Shown: positions 1-5,643, counted from the first letter of the stretch. The stretch is 6,560 bases of DNA from Candidatus Woesearchaeota archaeon (GCA_015522765.1 WALR01000154.1:1-6560), one strand, 5' to 3'. Program-made: numbers and translations. The notes: generated from the sequence alone by a model not told the origin.

Positions 1-44
1 ATAAGAGACAGATGCAGATTTATGCTGGATTGCGGGGAGAATAA

Positions 45-153
45 GGGGCCTGAGAAGAGTGCCTTCAGTTCAAGTCGAACTTGTTCTGATGAAGGATTCG
101 CAAAAGGCTTTATCAAGGAAACAGCTGGTATCCGCTAACTCTTTTCTCGCCCC
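45..153 (+). other. Large imperfect stem-loop upstream of the operon, unclassified
   Basis: The arms at 45-60 and 138-153 pair as GGGGC/GCCCC, then two mismatches, then nine pairs including one G-T. Inside, CCTTCA (62-67) pairs with TGAAGG (90-95), enclosing CAAGT (71-75) and ACTTG (79-83) around a 3-nt loop. A weaker GGAT/ATCC pairing (94-97 with 130-133) competes with the first of these. The nesting suggests a folded RNA: an independent small RNA, the 3' end of an upstream transcript, or a structure at the operon's 5' side. I could not match it to tRNA, 5S rRNA, SRP RNA, RNase P RNA or a box C/D RNA. An open frame also crosses it (1-138), so it could instead lie in coding DNA. Confidence 0.4.
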
Positions 154-160
154 TTGAAGT

Positions 161-200
161 GATTAAATTGATTAAATGATTAAATTAAATTGATTAAATA
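161..200 (+). promoter_or_regulatory. AT-rich promoter region with four GATTAAAT units
   Basis: GATTAAAT occurs at 161-168, 170-177, 178-185 and 192-199 in an otherwise A/T-only block just upstream of uL3. The last unit continues as ATTAAATA and could serve as an archaeal TATA box (TBP site). Archaeal transcription usually starts about 25 nt downstream of the TATA box, which would put it near 220 and give a very short leader before the ATG at 229. Use of an earlier unit would give a leader of some tens of bases. This is the only convincing promoter-like block in the window. Which unit is used cannot be told from sequence. Confidence 0.45.
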
Positions 201-228
201 AGGATAACAGGATAAGACAGGTCTTAAA

Positions 229-1212
229 ATGCCGTACACCCACTCTCCAAGGAAGGGAAGCCTCCAGTTCTGGCACAGAAGGAGGGCCAAGTCAGAGACA
301 GCCAGAGTCAGGCATTGGCCAGGTTTAGCTGAGGCAAAGCCCGCCGGCTTCGCAGGATACAAGGTAGGGATGGCGCATGTGATAATAAAAGAGGAGAGGA
401 GGCATGCGCGGATGAGAAATGAGGATGTCTTCGTTCCGGTAACAATAATAGAATGCCCCCCAATGAGACTTTTCGGCGTGAATTTTTACAAGGAGACAGA
501 CGGCGACCTTAAACTGGCCAGGCAGCTGCTCATCTCCCCTGATGAAGAAATTAAGAGAAAACTCATAATTCCTAAGAAAAAACCCAGCCTTGAGGGGATA
601 AACCCCGAGGACTATTCAGAGATACGCGCACTGGTCCATACCCAGCCGGGGCTTACAGGCATAGGCAAGAAGAAACCCGAGGTATTCGAGGTTGCTCTCG
701 GCGGAAGCAACGCTGAAAAATTCAATTATATTAAGGAGAAGATGGGGCATGATATCTCTGTGACAGAGGTGTTTAAGGATACTGATATTGTGGATGTTCA
801 TTCTGTAACAAAGGGCAGGGGATTTCAGGGCGCTGTCAAAAGGTTCGGAATAAACCTCAAGGAATCAAAGTCAGAGAAGAGCCGCAGAACCCCGGGATCG
901 CTCGGCTCATGGAACACCCAGGGAAAGATAATGTGGAGAGTGGCATATGCAGGCAAGACAGGATACAATCAGAGGACAGAGTACAACAAAATGATAATTA
1001 AGGTTGCTGATAAGCCCGATAAAATAAACCCTGAAGGAGGGTTCCACAAATACGGCATAATAAGGAACAGCTACCTGATTCTAAGGGGCTCAGTCGCCGG
1101 ACCAAAGAAGAGGCTTATAAGAATGAACTTCGGGGCGAGGACCAAGAGAAAGAGCTGGATGGTAAAGCCAGAGGAGCTGAAAATAAAGAAGATTATTGTA
1201 AGTTCAAGCTAG
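229..1212 (+). CDS. rpl3: Large-subunit ribosomal protein uL3 (L3, archaeal type)
   Basis: uL3 is an early 23S rRNA assembly protein, and its extended finger reaches towards the peptidyl transferase centre. The 327-residue product is close to the usual archaeal length. The N-terminus (MPYTHSPRKGSLQFW) matches the archaeal MGRKHxPRRGSLxFWPR pattern and fixes the start. GFAGYKVGM lies at about 40-48, KGRGFQGAVKRFG at 195-207, the central finger SLGSWNTQGKIMWRV at 224-238, and QRTEYNK at 248-254. The C-terminus follows the family pattern (GPKKRLIRM near 291-299, PEELKIKKIIVSSS at the end). An AGGT at 219-222 sits 6 nt before the ATG. One oddity is that the finger has SWNT where archaea and eukaryotes normally have PWHPA, so the usual His is Asn229. 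It is the first gene of the run and lies 10 nt before uL4. Confidence 0.97.
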   Translation: MPYTHSPRKGSLQFWHRRRAKSETARVRHWPGLAEAKPAGFAGYKVGMAHVIIKEERRHARMRNEDVFVPVTIIECPPMRLFGVNFYKETDGDLKLARQLLISPDEEIKRKLIIPKKKPSLEGINPEDYSEIRALVHTQPGLTGIGKKKPEVFEVALGGSNAEKFNYIKEKMGHDISVTEVFKDTDIVDVHSVTKGRGFQGAVKRFGINLKESKSEKSRRTPGSLGSWNTQGKIMWRVAYAGKTGYNQRTEYNKMIIKVADKPDKINPEGGFHKYGIIRNSYLILRGSVAGPKKRLIRMNFGARTKRKSWMVKPEELKIKKIIVSSS

Positions 1213-1222
1213 GGATGCCACA

Positions 1223-2032
1223 ATGAATCAAATTGATGTTAAGAATCTCAACGGAGAACCAGAGGGAAAGGTTAAGCTGCCCCCCCAGTTCAATGAAGAG
1301 GTCAGGAGGGACATAATAAAGAGGGCTGTACTTGTCCTCCAGTCAAGGAAGAGGCAGGCATACGGGGCTAAGCCAGACGCAGGGTTAAGAGCCTCCGGTC
1401 GAGTCTCCAAGAGGAGGAGGGACTACAGGGGCATATACGGCTCCGGAATGTCAAGGGTCCCCCGTAAGATTCTCTCGAGGAGGGGAAGGCGGCTCTACTG
1501 GGTCGGCGCAATAGCTCCTGGAACTGTTGGCGGGAGGAAGGCTCACGCACCCACCTCAGAGAAGAACTGGGAGAAGAAGATAAACAAAAAGGAGAACAGG
1601 AAGGCTATAAGGAGCGCCTTATCAGCATCGCTAATCCCCGAGATTGTGAAGAATCACGGCTACCTCATTCCAGACTCCTACCCCTTTGCAGTTAAGGATA
1701 GCGTTGAGGGCATTGCCAAAACAAAGGAAGTAATTAACACCCTTAAAAAACTGGGATTTTCAGACGACATTGAGAAGGCATCAGTCAGGAAGATTAGGGC
1801 AGGCAAGGGAAAATCAAGAGGGCGCCCCTACAAAAAGAGGAAGTCAGTGTTAATAGCTGTCTCAAAGGAGTGCCCCCTCCAAAAAGCCGCATCAAACATT
1901 TCAGGCGTTGATGTTGTTGTCGTGAACGGGCTCAACGCTGAGCTTTTAGCCCCTGGTGCAGAACCCGGAAGGGCTGTGCTTTTCACAGAGGCGTCAATTA
2001 AGAAAATGGAAAAGGAGGGACTTTTCCTTTAA
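1223..2032 (+). CDS. rpl4: Large-subunit ribosomal protein uL4 (L4/L1e family)
   Basis: uL4 binds 23S rRNA domain I, and its long loop forms one wall of the exit-tunnel constriction. The 269-residue product shows the archaeal signatures: an N-terminal strand ending in KLPPQF (18-23), RRDIIKRAV (28-36), YGAKPDAGLR (47-56), GGRKAHAPTSEKNW (103-116), INKKENRKAIRSAL (120-133) and a C-terminal globular part with LAPGAEPGRAVLFTE (242-256). The loop from AGLR (53) to AHAP (110) is about 15 residues longer than I recall for haloarchaeal or Pyrococcus uL4. It is very basic (KRRRDYRG, then SRRGRRLYWVG). I recall similar loops in DPANN uL4 sequences, which supports a DPANN-like source. The start follows AGGG at 1211-1214, which overlaps the uL3 stop. 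Confidence 0.97.
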   Translation: MNQIDVKNLNGEPEGKVKLPPQFNEEVRRDIIKRAVLVLQSRKRQAYGAKPDAGLRASGRVSKRRRDYRGIYGSGMSRVPRKILSRRGRRLYWVGAIAPGTVGGRKAHAPTSEKNWEKKINKKENRKAIRSALSASLIPEIVKNHGYLIPDSYPFAVKDSVEGIAKTKEVINTLKKLGFSDDIEKASVRKIRAGKGKSRGRPYKKRKSVLIAVSKECPLQKAASNISGVDVVVVNGLNAELLAPGAEPGRAVLFTEASIKKMEKEGLFL

Positions 2033-2051
2033 TAATCAAGTATAATCAAGT
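2032..2051 (+). repeat. Tandem 10-nt duplication ATAATCAAGT between uL4 and uL23
   Basis: Two perfect adjacent copies of ATAATCAAGT occupy 2032-2041 and 2042-2051. The first begins on the last base of the uL4 stop codon. They create the largest intergenic gap in the window (28 nt). The second copy runs into AAGTGA at 2048-2053, which may act as the weak ribosome binding site for uL23, 7 nt before its ATG. It is most simply read as a small slippage duplication. Confidence 0.8.
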
Positions 2052-2060
2052 GAATGCAAA

Positions 2061-2351
2061 ATGGACGATAAAGGAGGAAAAACGGACAATGTCTCGACGA
2101 TTAATGTGATTAAGAGGCCTATCTCCACAGAGAAGGCTGTCAGACTCATGGAATCAGAGAACAAGCTGGTATTCGCTGTATCAAGGAAAGCCAGAAGGGC
2201 TGAGGTAAAGAAAGCCGTTGAGGAGATGTTCAAGATAAAGGTTGTAAAGGTGAATATTGTGGTTACACCAAGAGGAGAGAAAAGGGCATTTGTTAAGCTT
2301 TCCCCTGACACCCCCGCCCTTGATGTAGGCACTAAGCTTGGAATGATGTAA
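2061..2351 (+). CDS. rpl23: Large-subunit ribosomal protein uL23
   Basis: uL23 binds 23S rRNA beside the exit of the peptide tunnel. In archaea it forms part of the docking platform for the signal recognition particle and nascent-chain factors. The 96-residue product has the family core: VIKRPISTEKAV (16-27), NKLVFAVSRKARRAEVKKAVEEMF (34-57, central strand and helix), VKVNIVVTPRGEKRAFVKL (62-80) and a C-terminal ALDVGTKLGM. Relative to typical archaeal proteins of about 86 residues, there is an extra hydrophilic N-terminus of about 12 residues (MDDKGGKTDNVS). The ATG at 2061 is the only in-frame ATG ahead of the core. A GTG at residue 16 would remove the extension but also part of the first strand, so the ATG is preferred. 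It follows uL4 by 28 nt and precedes uL2 by 14 nt. Confidence 0.95.
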   Translation: MDDKGGKTDNVSTINVIKRPISTEKAVRLMESENKLVFAVSRKARRAEVKKAVEEMFKIKVVKVNIVVTPRGEKRAFVKLSPDTPALDVGTKLGMM

Positions 2352-2365
2352 TTGAAGAGGATAAA

Positions 2366-3079
2366 ATGGGTAAGACTCTCGTACAGCAGGCAAGAGGAAA
2401 AGGCGGCCCTACTTATAGGTCTCCCAGCTTCAGGTTTAAGGGGATTGCAAGACACAGGAGCTACAATAAAGCACCTTTGGAAGGCGTGGTGAAGGACATT
2501 ATAAAATGCCCGGGTCACAGCGCCCCTCTCGCAAGGGTGTTATTCAGTGACGGAGAGGAGAGCCTTGTAATCGCCCCAGAGGGAATAAGAAAGGGAGAAA
2601 GCGTGGTTGCAGGCCCATCCTCAAAGATAGGGATAGGAAACCTTCTGCCTTTGATGGATGTCCCAGAGGGAACGCTCATCTACAATATTGAGAGCAAGCC
2701 CGGCGACGGCGGCAAGTTTGCAAGGGCCGGCGGAGTATTCGCAAGGGTTGTCATGCGCAGCAAGACAGAGATAATCGTGGAGCTTCCCTCAAAGAAGAAG
2801 CACAGCTTCAACCCTGCATGCAGGGCAAGTATAGGAGTGGTAGCGGGCGGGGGCAGAAAGGAGAAGCCGTTTGTGAAGGCGGGCAGGAGATACTATGCCA
2901 AGAGGGCGAAGAACAAGCTCTATCCAAAAGTGTCAGGCACCTCTCAGAACTCCGTGGACCACCCGTTCGGAGGCTCATCATCAAACCACAAGGGAAAGCC
3001 GACAATCGCGCCCAAAAACGCCCCGCCAGGAAGGAAGGTCGGAAAGATAAGGCCAAGAAGGGTCGGGAAGAGAAAGTAA
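2366..3079 (+). CDS. rpl2: Large-subunit ribosomal protein uL2
   Basis: uL2 is a core 23S rRNA-binding protein close to the peptidyl transferase centre and the intersubunit bridge region, needed for subunit joining. The 237-residue product is normal archaeal length. Visible signatures are QQARGKGGPTYRSPSFRF (7-24, basic N-terminus), the OB-like and SH3-like core with GNLLPLMDVPEGT (91-103) and GDGGKFARAGG (114-123), CRASIGVVAGGGRKEKP (152-168), and the C-terminal VDHPFGG (197-203) with the conserved His199. It ends in NAPPGRKVGKIRPRRVGKRK. Just before VDHP the protein reads GTSQNS where archaea usually have GVAMNA, a mild departure next to the functional histidine. GAGG at 2357-2360 lies 5 nt before the ATG. 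Confidence 0.97.
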   Translation: MGKTLVQQARGKGGPTYRSPSFRFKGIARHRSYNKAPLEGVVKDIIKCPGHSAPLARVLFSDGEESLVIAPEGIRKGESVVAGPSSKIGIGNLLPLMDVPEGTLIYNIESKPGDGGKFARAGGVFARVVMRSKTEIIVELPSKKKHSFNPACRASIGVVAGGGRKEKPFVKAGRRYYAKRAKNKLYPKVSGTSQNSVDHPFGGSSSNHKGKPTIAPKNAPPGRKVGKIRPRRVGKRK

Positions 3080-3096
3080 ATCATGAGGGATGCACA

Positions 3097-3480
3097 ATGG
3101 CAATAAGGGAATTCACCTACAAGGGAAAAACGCTTGACGAGTTAAAATCAATGAGCATAGAAGAGTTTTCCCTCCTTCTTCCAGCAAGGGAGAGGAGGAG
3201 CATTAAGAGGGGGCTCACTGAAGCAGAGAAGAAACTGCTCGAGAGGCTAAGAAAGAAGGGCAATAATGTGAAGACGCACTGCAGGGACATGATAATCGTT
3301 CCAGAGATGGTCAATAAGAAGATACTCGTCCACAAGGGCAACAAATTCGAGGCTGTTGTAATAACCCCTGAGATGCTGGGCCACCGCCTGGGCGAGTTCG
3401 TTCAGTCAAGGTCCAGGGTGCAGCATTCATCACCCGGTGTTGGAGCAACAAGGAGCAGCCAGGCGATATCAGCGAGGTAG
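3097..3480 (+). CDS. rps19: Small-subunit ribosomal protein uS19
   Basis: uS19 sits in the head of the 30S subunit, where it contacts 16S rRNA and the A-site tRNA side. The 127-residue product matches archaeal S19: REFTYKGKTLDEL (4-16), LLPARERRSIKRGLT (27-41), THCRDMIIVPEM (60-71), GHRLGEF (95-101) and HSSPGVGATRSS (110-121). The frame is open further upstream through the uL2 gene. The ATG at 3097 is chosen because MAIREFTY aligns with the family start and GAGGGA lies at 3085-3090. An ATG at 3083 opens only a 7-codon out-of-frame reading that ends at 3106 and overlaps the real start. It is probably incidental. Confidence 0.95.
   Translation: MAIREFTYKGKTLDELKSMSIEEFSLLLPARERRSIKRGLTEAEKKLLERLRKKGNNVKTHCRDMIIVPEMVNKKILVHKGNKFEAVVITPEMLGHRLGEFVQSRSRVQHSSPGVGATRSSQAISAR
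3474..3478 (+). promoter_or_regulatory. Shine-Dalgarno GAGGT fixing the uL22 start
   Basis: GAGGT lies inside the last codons of uS19 and its last base begins the uS19 TAG. The spacer to the ATG at 3485 is 6 nt. It supports this ATG over an upstream in-frame ATG at 3437 that would overlap uS19. Confidence 0.75.
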
Positions 3481-3484
3481 GAAT

Positions 3485-4273
3485 ATGAAGTATAAGTACT
3501 CTTATAAGGACACTGAAAACTCGGCGAAGGCTGCAGGGATAAATCTGCCAATCTCTCTTAAGCACGCGGTGAACATATGCAGCGAGTTGAGGATGAAAAG
3601 CCTTGCCGATGCAAAGAGCATCCTTGAGGGGGTAATCAAAAAGAGGAATCCCATAAGGTTCAGGAGGTATAACCGTGACCTGGGGCATAAAAAGGGGATG
3701 GGCCCTGGGAGATACCCTGTTAAGGCGAGCAGGGAGATACTTAAGATACTAAGGAGCGCCGAGGCGAATGCGCAGGTGAAGGGGCTTAATACCTCTAATT
3801 TAATAATCAGGCATATCGCTGTTAAGAAGGGCTCTACCCAGATGAGGTACGGGAGACACCGCGGCAGGCAGACCAAGAGGAGCCACCTTGAGGTTGTCCT
3901 CGAGACAGGCACGACACCCGCCTCTAAGAAGGAATCTAAAAAGGAAGAGAAGGAGAAATCAGAGTCCGAAGGAAAAGCATCAAAAGAAGCCCCAAAGGTC
4001 AGCGCTAACAAAGAGGCGGACAAAGAGACAATTAATAAAGAGAGGGAGAAGCCCACTGAGAAAGCTGACAAGAAGGAGCCGGTGAGGGAGATAAAGAATG
4101 ATAATGAAAAGGGCAGTAAAGAGAAGGGACACAAAGACGAGCCAGGCAGGGGAGAAGCCGCGGAGAGCAAACCCCTTAATAAAATTAACACACCAAAGGA
4201 CACTACCAAGGATAATGTTAGGGATATGAAAGAAGATGAGATAAAGAAGAAGGAGAAAAGTGAAAATGATTGA
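3485..4273 (+). CDS. rpl22: Large-subunit ribosomal protein uL22 with a long charged C-terminal tail
   Basis: uL22 has a globular part at the tunnel exit and a long beta-hairpin that reaches the tunnel constriction opposite uL4. Residues 1-141 are the family core: KYSYKDTENSAKAAG (4-18), LPISLKHAVNIC (21-32), RRYNRDLGHKKGMGPGRYPVKA (60-81), ILKILRSAEANAQVKGL (85-101), then the hairpin and the final strand SHLEVVLET (133-141). The hairpin tip is about 6 residues shorter than in E. coli uL22 and lacks the MPRAxGRA pattern. Residues 142-262 are an added tail with no family match that I know. It is about half Lys, Arg, Glu and Asp, with charges nearly balanced (about 34 K/R and 32 D/E by hand count), so it is probably disordered. 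The gene ends 8 nt inside uS3, so the tail is translated in frame right up to its neighbour. Confidence 0.93.
   Translation: MKYKYSYKDTENSAKAAGINLPISLKHAVNICSELRMKSLADAKSILEGVIKKRNPIRFRRYNRDLGHKKGMGPGRYPVKASREILKILRSAEANAQVKGLNTSNLIIRHIAVKKGSTQMRYGRHRGRQTKRSHLEVVLETGTTPASKKESKKEEKEKSESEGKASKEAPKVSANKEADKETINKEREKPTEKADKKEPVREIKNDNEKGSKEKGHKDEPGRGEAAESKPLNKINTPKDTTKDNVRDMKEDEIKKKEKSEND
4251..4256 (+). promoter_or_regulatory. Purine-rich ribosome binding site AGGAGA for uS3
   Basis: AGGAGA lies in the last codons of uL22. It is 9 nt before the ATG at 4266 but only 3 nt before the in-frame GTG at 4260. The spacing favours the ATG as the start of uS3. Confidence 0.6.
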
Positions 4274-5084
4274 GAGAGAGCTTTTGAACCAGAATAAGAA
4301 GGAATTCATAATCAAGGAGTTCGTGGCAGAAACCCTCAGCAAGGTCGGACTGAGCGACATAAAACTGCAGAAGACCCCGCTGGGCGAGAAGATAGTCATA
4401 AACGCATCGAGGCCCGGGCTTGTAGTTGGAAGAAAGGGCCAGAATATAAAAAAGCTCTCTGATGATGTGAAGAAGAAATTCAAGCTTGAGAACCCCCAGA
4501 TTGAGATTGAGGAGGTTGAAGCCCCTAATCTTGACCCTGTAATAATCGCGGAGAGGATTGCCAACTCACTTGAAAGGTTCGGCCTGACAAGATTTAAGGG
4601 TGTCGGCCACAAGGCAATGGAGGATGTTATGCTTGCAGGCGCGCTCGGGGTAGAGATAATTATCTCGGGGAAGGTTCCGAGCTCAAGGGCCAAGTCGTGG
4701 AGGTTCTATGCAGGCTACCTGAAGAAGTCAGGGGACGCCTCAATATCAGGTGTTAGGAAAGCAGTCAAGGTCGCTAAGTTGAAGACGGGCATCATAGGAA
4801 TCAAGGTAAGCATAATGCCCCCTGACATAAAGCTGCCCGACAGAATCAAATTAGTCGAGGAAGAGAACAATGAGGAGCCGGCTGGCGAGGAGAAGCAGGC
4901 CCCAACAGAGGACTTAAAGGAGAATGAGCCCGCGGCAGGCGCAGGTGAAGATGAGGATGCTCATAAAGCCGTCAAAGAAGAAGGCAAGAAGGAAGAAAAG
5001 AAAAAGAAGAAAGCGACAAAAAAGAAGAAAGAAGAAGATAAGAAGAGTGACGACTCAAAGAAGGATGTAAAGGAGGATAGGTGA
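4266..5084 (+). CDS. rps3: Small-subunit ribosomal protein uS3 with an acidic-then-basic C-terminal tail
   Basis: uS3 forms part of the mRNA entry site in the 30S head, and its KH domain contacts rRNA and mRNA. The 272-residue product starts MIEREL, like archaeal MAIERKF. The type II KH domain contains RPGLVVGRKGQNI (49-61) with the GRKG loop at 55-58. The C-terminal domain includes GVEIIISGKVPSSRAKSWRF (128-147), GYLKKSGD and IGIKVSIMPPDIKLPDRI (177-194). After about 197 comes a 75-residue low-complexity tail in two blocks: Glu/Asp-rich (about 198-232) and Lys-rich (about 237-272). A GTG at 4260 would add two residues, but spacing to the AGGAGA favours the ATG at 4266. It overlaps uL22 by 8 nt, and its TGA shares one base with the uL29 ATG. 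Confidence 0.95.
   Translation: MIERELLNQNKKEFIIKEFVAETLSKVGLSDIKLQKTPLGEKIVINASRPGLVVGRKGQNIKKLSDDVKKKFKLENPQIEIEEVEAPNLDPVIIAERIANSLERFGLTRFKGVGHKAMEDVMLAGALGVEIIISGKVPSSRAKSWRFYAGYLKKSGDASISGVRKAVKVAKLKTGIIGIKVSIMPPDIKLPDRIKLVEEENNEEPAGEEKQAPTEDLKENEPAAGAGEDEDAHKAVKEEGKKEEKKKKKATKKKKEEDKKSDDSKKDVKEDR
5071..5076 (+). promoter_or_regulatory. Strong Shine-Dalgarno AGGAGG for uL29
   Basis: AGGAGG lies within the last codons of uS3. It is 7 nt before the ATG at 5084 and only 4 nt before the in-frame GTG at 5081. The optimal spacing and the match to archaeal N-termini favour the ATG. Confidence 0.7.
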
Positions 5085-5314
5085 TGAAATTCAAAGACAT
5101 GCTTAATATGGAGGAGAAGGAGCTTGAAAAGATGCTTAAAGAGCTGAAGATAGAGCTCATAAAAACAACATCGAATGTTTCAACAAGCACTACCAACACC
5201 AACAACTCTAAGAAGAGACAGCTGAGAAGGGATATTGCCAGATTAAAAACTATAATGAGGATGAAGGATATAGAGAGATATGTTAAAAGTATGGAGGAAG
5301 AAAAGAAAGGATGA
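5084..5314 (+). CDS. rpl29: Large-subunit ribosomal protein uL29
   Basis: uL29 is a small helical protein beside uL23 at the tunnel exit, part of the platform for targeting factors. The 76-residue product has the expected two helices. The first is [25 protein letters not shown] (1-25), with the family's N-terminal pattern of a leucine-rich start followed by EEL-type repeats. The second is [16 protein letters not shown] (45-60), matching the archaeal RxIRRxIARxxT pattern. The linker, usually ATGGxPxNPG in archaea, is replaced by [15 protein letters not shown] (28-42), rich in Ser, Thr and Asn. The DNA there contains ACCAAC twice in tandem (5192-5203) and is poor in purines, unlike the rest of the gene. 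The start shares one base with the uS3 stop, and the stop overlaps the aIF1 start as ATGA, so translational coupling on both sides is likely. Confidence 0.9.
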   Translation: MKFKDMLNMEEKELEKMLKELKIELIKTTSNVSTSTTNTNNSKKRQLRRDIARLKTIMRMKDIERYVKSMEEEKKG

Positions 5315-5637
5315 GTGAGATATGTCCTAAATGCGGACTACCAAAGGAGCTGTGTGTTTGCGAGACCATTGCCAAAGAGACTCAGAAGGTTAATGTGAAG
5401 ACAGAGAAGAGGAAGTTTGGCAAGTTTTACACCGTGATTGACGGAATAGACGGGAAGGAGATTGATGTGAAGGATCTCGCAAAGAAGCTTAAGTCAAGAC
5501 TTGCATGCGGAGGAACGGCCAAGAAGGATGTGATAGAGCTTCAGGGGAACCATGGAGAGAAGGTTAAGACCCTCCTCGTAGAATTTGGCTTCAACCCTGA
5601 AACAATAAATTATGAGGCTATGCGCAGAAGAAGATAA
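5311..5637 (+). CDS. Translation initiation factor aIF1 (SUI1/eIF1 family)
   Basis: aIF1 binds the 30S subunit near the P site and checks start-codon/initiator-tRNA pairing, as eIF1 does in eukaryotes. The 108-residue product is typical in length. The N-terminus [14 protein letters not shown] carries four cysteines (5, 8, 15, 17) in the CxxC...CxC zinc-knuckle arrangement known for archaeal aIF1. The SUI1 domain follows: the basic loop [15 protein letters not shown] (33-47), [22 protein letters not shown] (52-73), [15 protein letters not shown] (75-89) and a short C-terminal helix ending MRRRR. The location between uL29 and the RNase P protein gene is common in archaea. The ATG overlaps the uL29 stop by 4 nt. 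The GGAGG at 5293-5297 is rather far away (13 nt), so the gene probably relies on coupling to uL29. Confidence 0.95.
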   Translation: MSEICPKCGLPKELCVCETIAKETQKVNVKTEKRKFGKFYTVIDGIDGKEIDVKDLAKKLKSRLACGGTAKKDVIELQGNHGEKVKTLLVEFGFNPETINYEAMRRRR

Positions 5638-5643
5638 ATAAGA

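Noticed and set aside
50..92. Box C/D small RNA, from TGATGA at 87-92 and CTGA at 50-53
   Set aside because: The boxes are in the wrong order for a terminal C/D pair and too far apart for an internal C'/D' pair. No second set of boxes is visible.
86..122. Possible hammerhead ribozyme: CTGATGA at 86-92 and GAAAC at 118-122
   Set aside because: The two core strings are in the right order, but the sequence between them does not form a good stem II. No NUH site is placed so that stems I and III form around the core. CTGATGA is better explained as part of the CCTTCA/TGAAGG hairpin.
45..153. Intron-containing tRNA, from the GGGGC...GCCCC closing pairs and TTCAAGTC at 69-76
   Set aside because: The acceptor pairing fails after five pairs, no T-arm lies just before the 3' arm, and the TTCAAGTC is not flanked by a 5-bp T stem.
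3083..3106. Seven-codon ORF overlapping the uS19 start as a possible regulatory leader peptide
   Set aside because: It has no ribosome binding site of its own at proper distance and nothing distinctive in its peptide. A chance ATG in a purine-rich spacer is enough to explain it.
3888..4085. Plus-strand Arg/Lys-rich open frame inside the uL22 tail
   Set aside because: It is the +1 reading of a repetitive AAG/GAG-rich segment. The uL22 frame runs through intact and ends in the usual coupling to uS3.
3502..4693. Long minus-strand open frames opposite uL22 and uS3
   Set aside because: They are antisense shadows of Lys/Glu-rich, purine-biased genes, giving Ser/Phe/Leu-rich nonsense with no recognisable domain and no start context.
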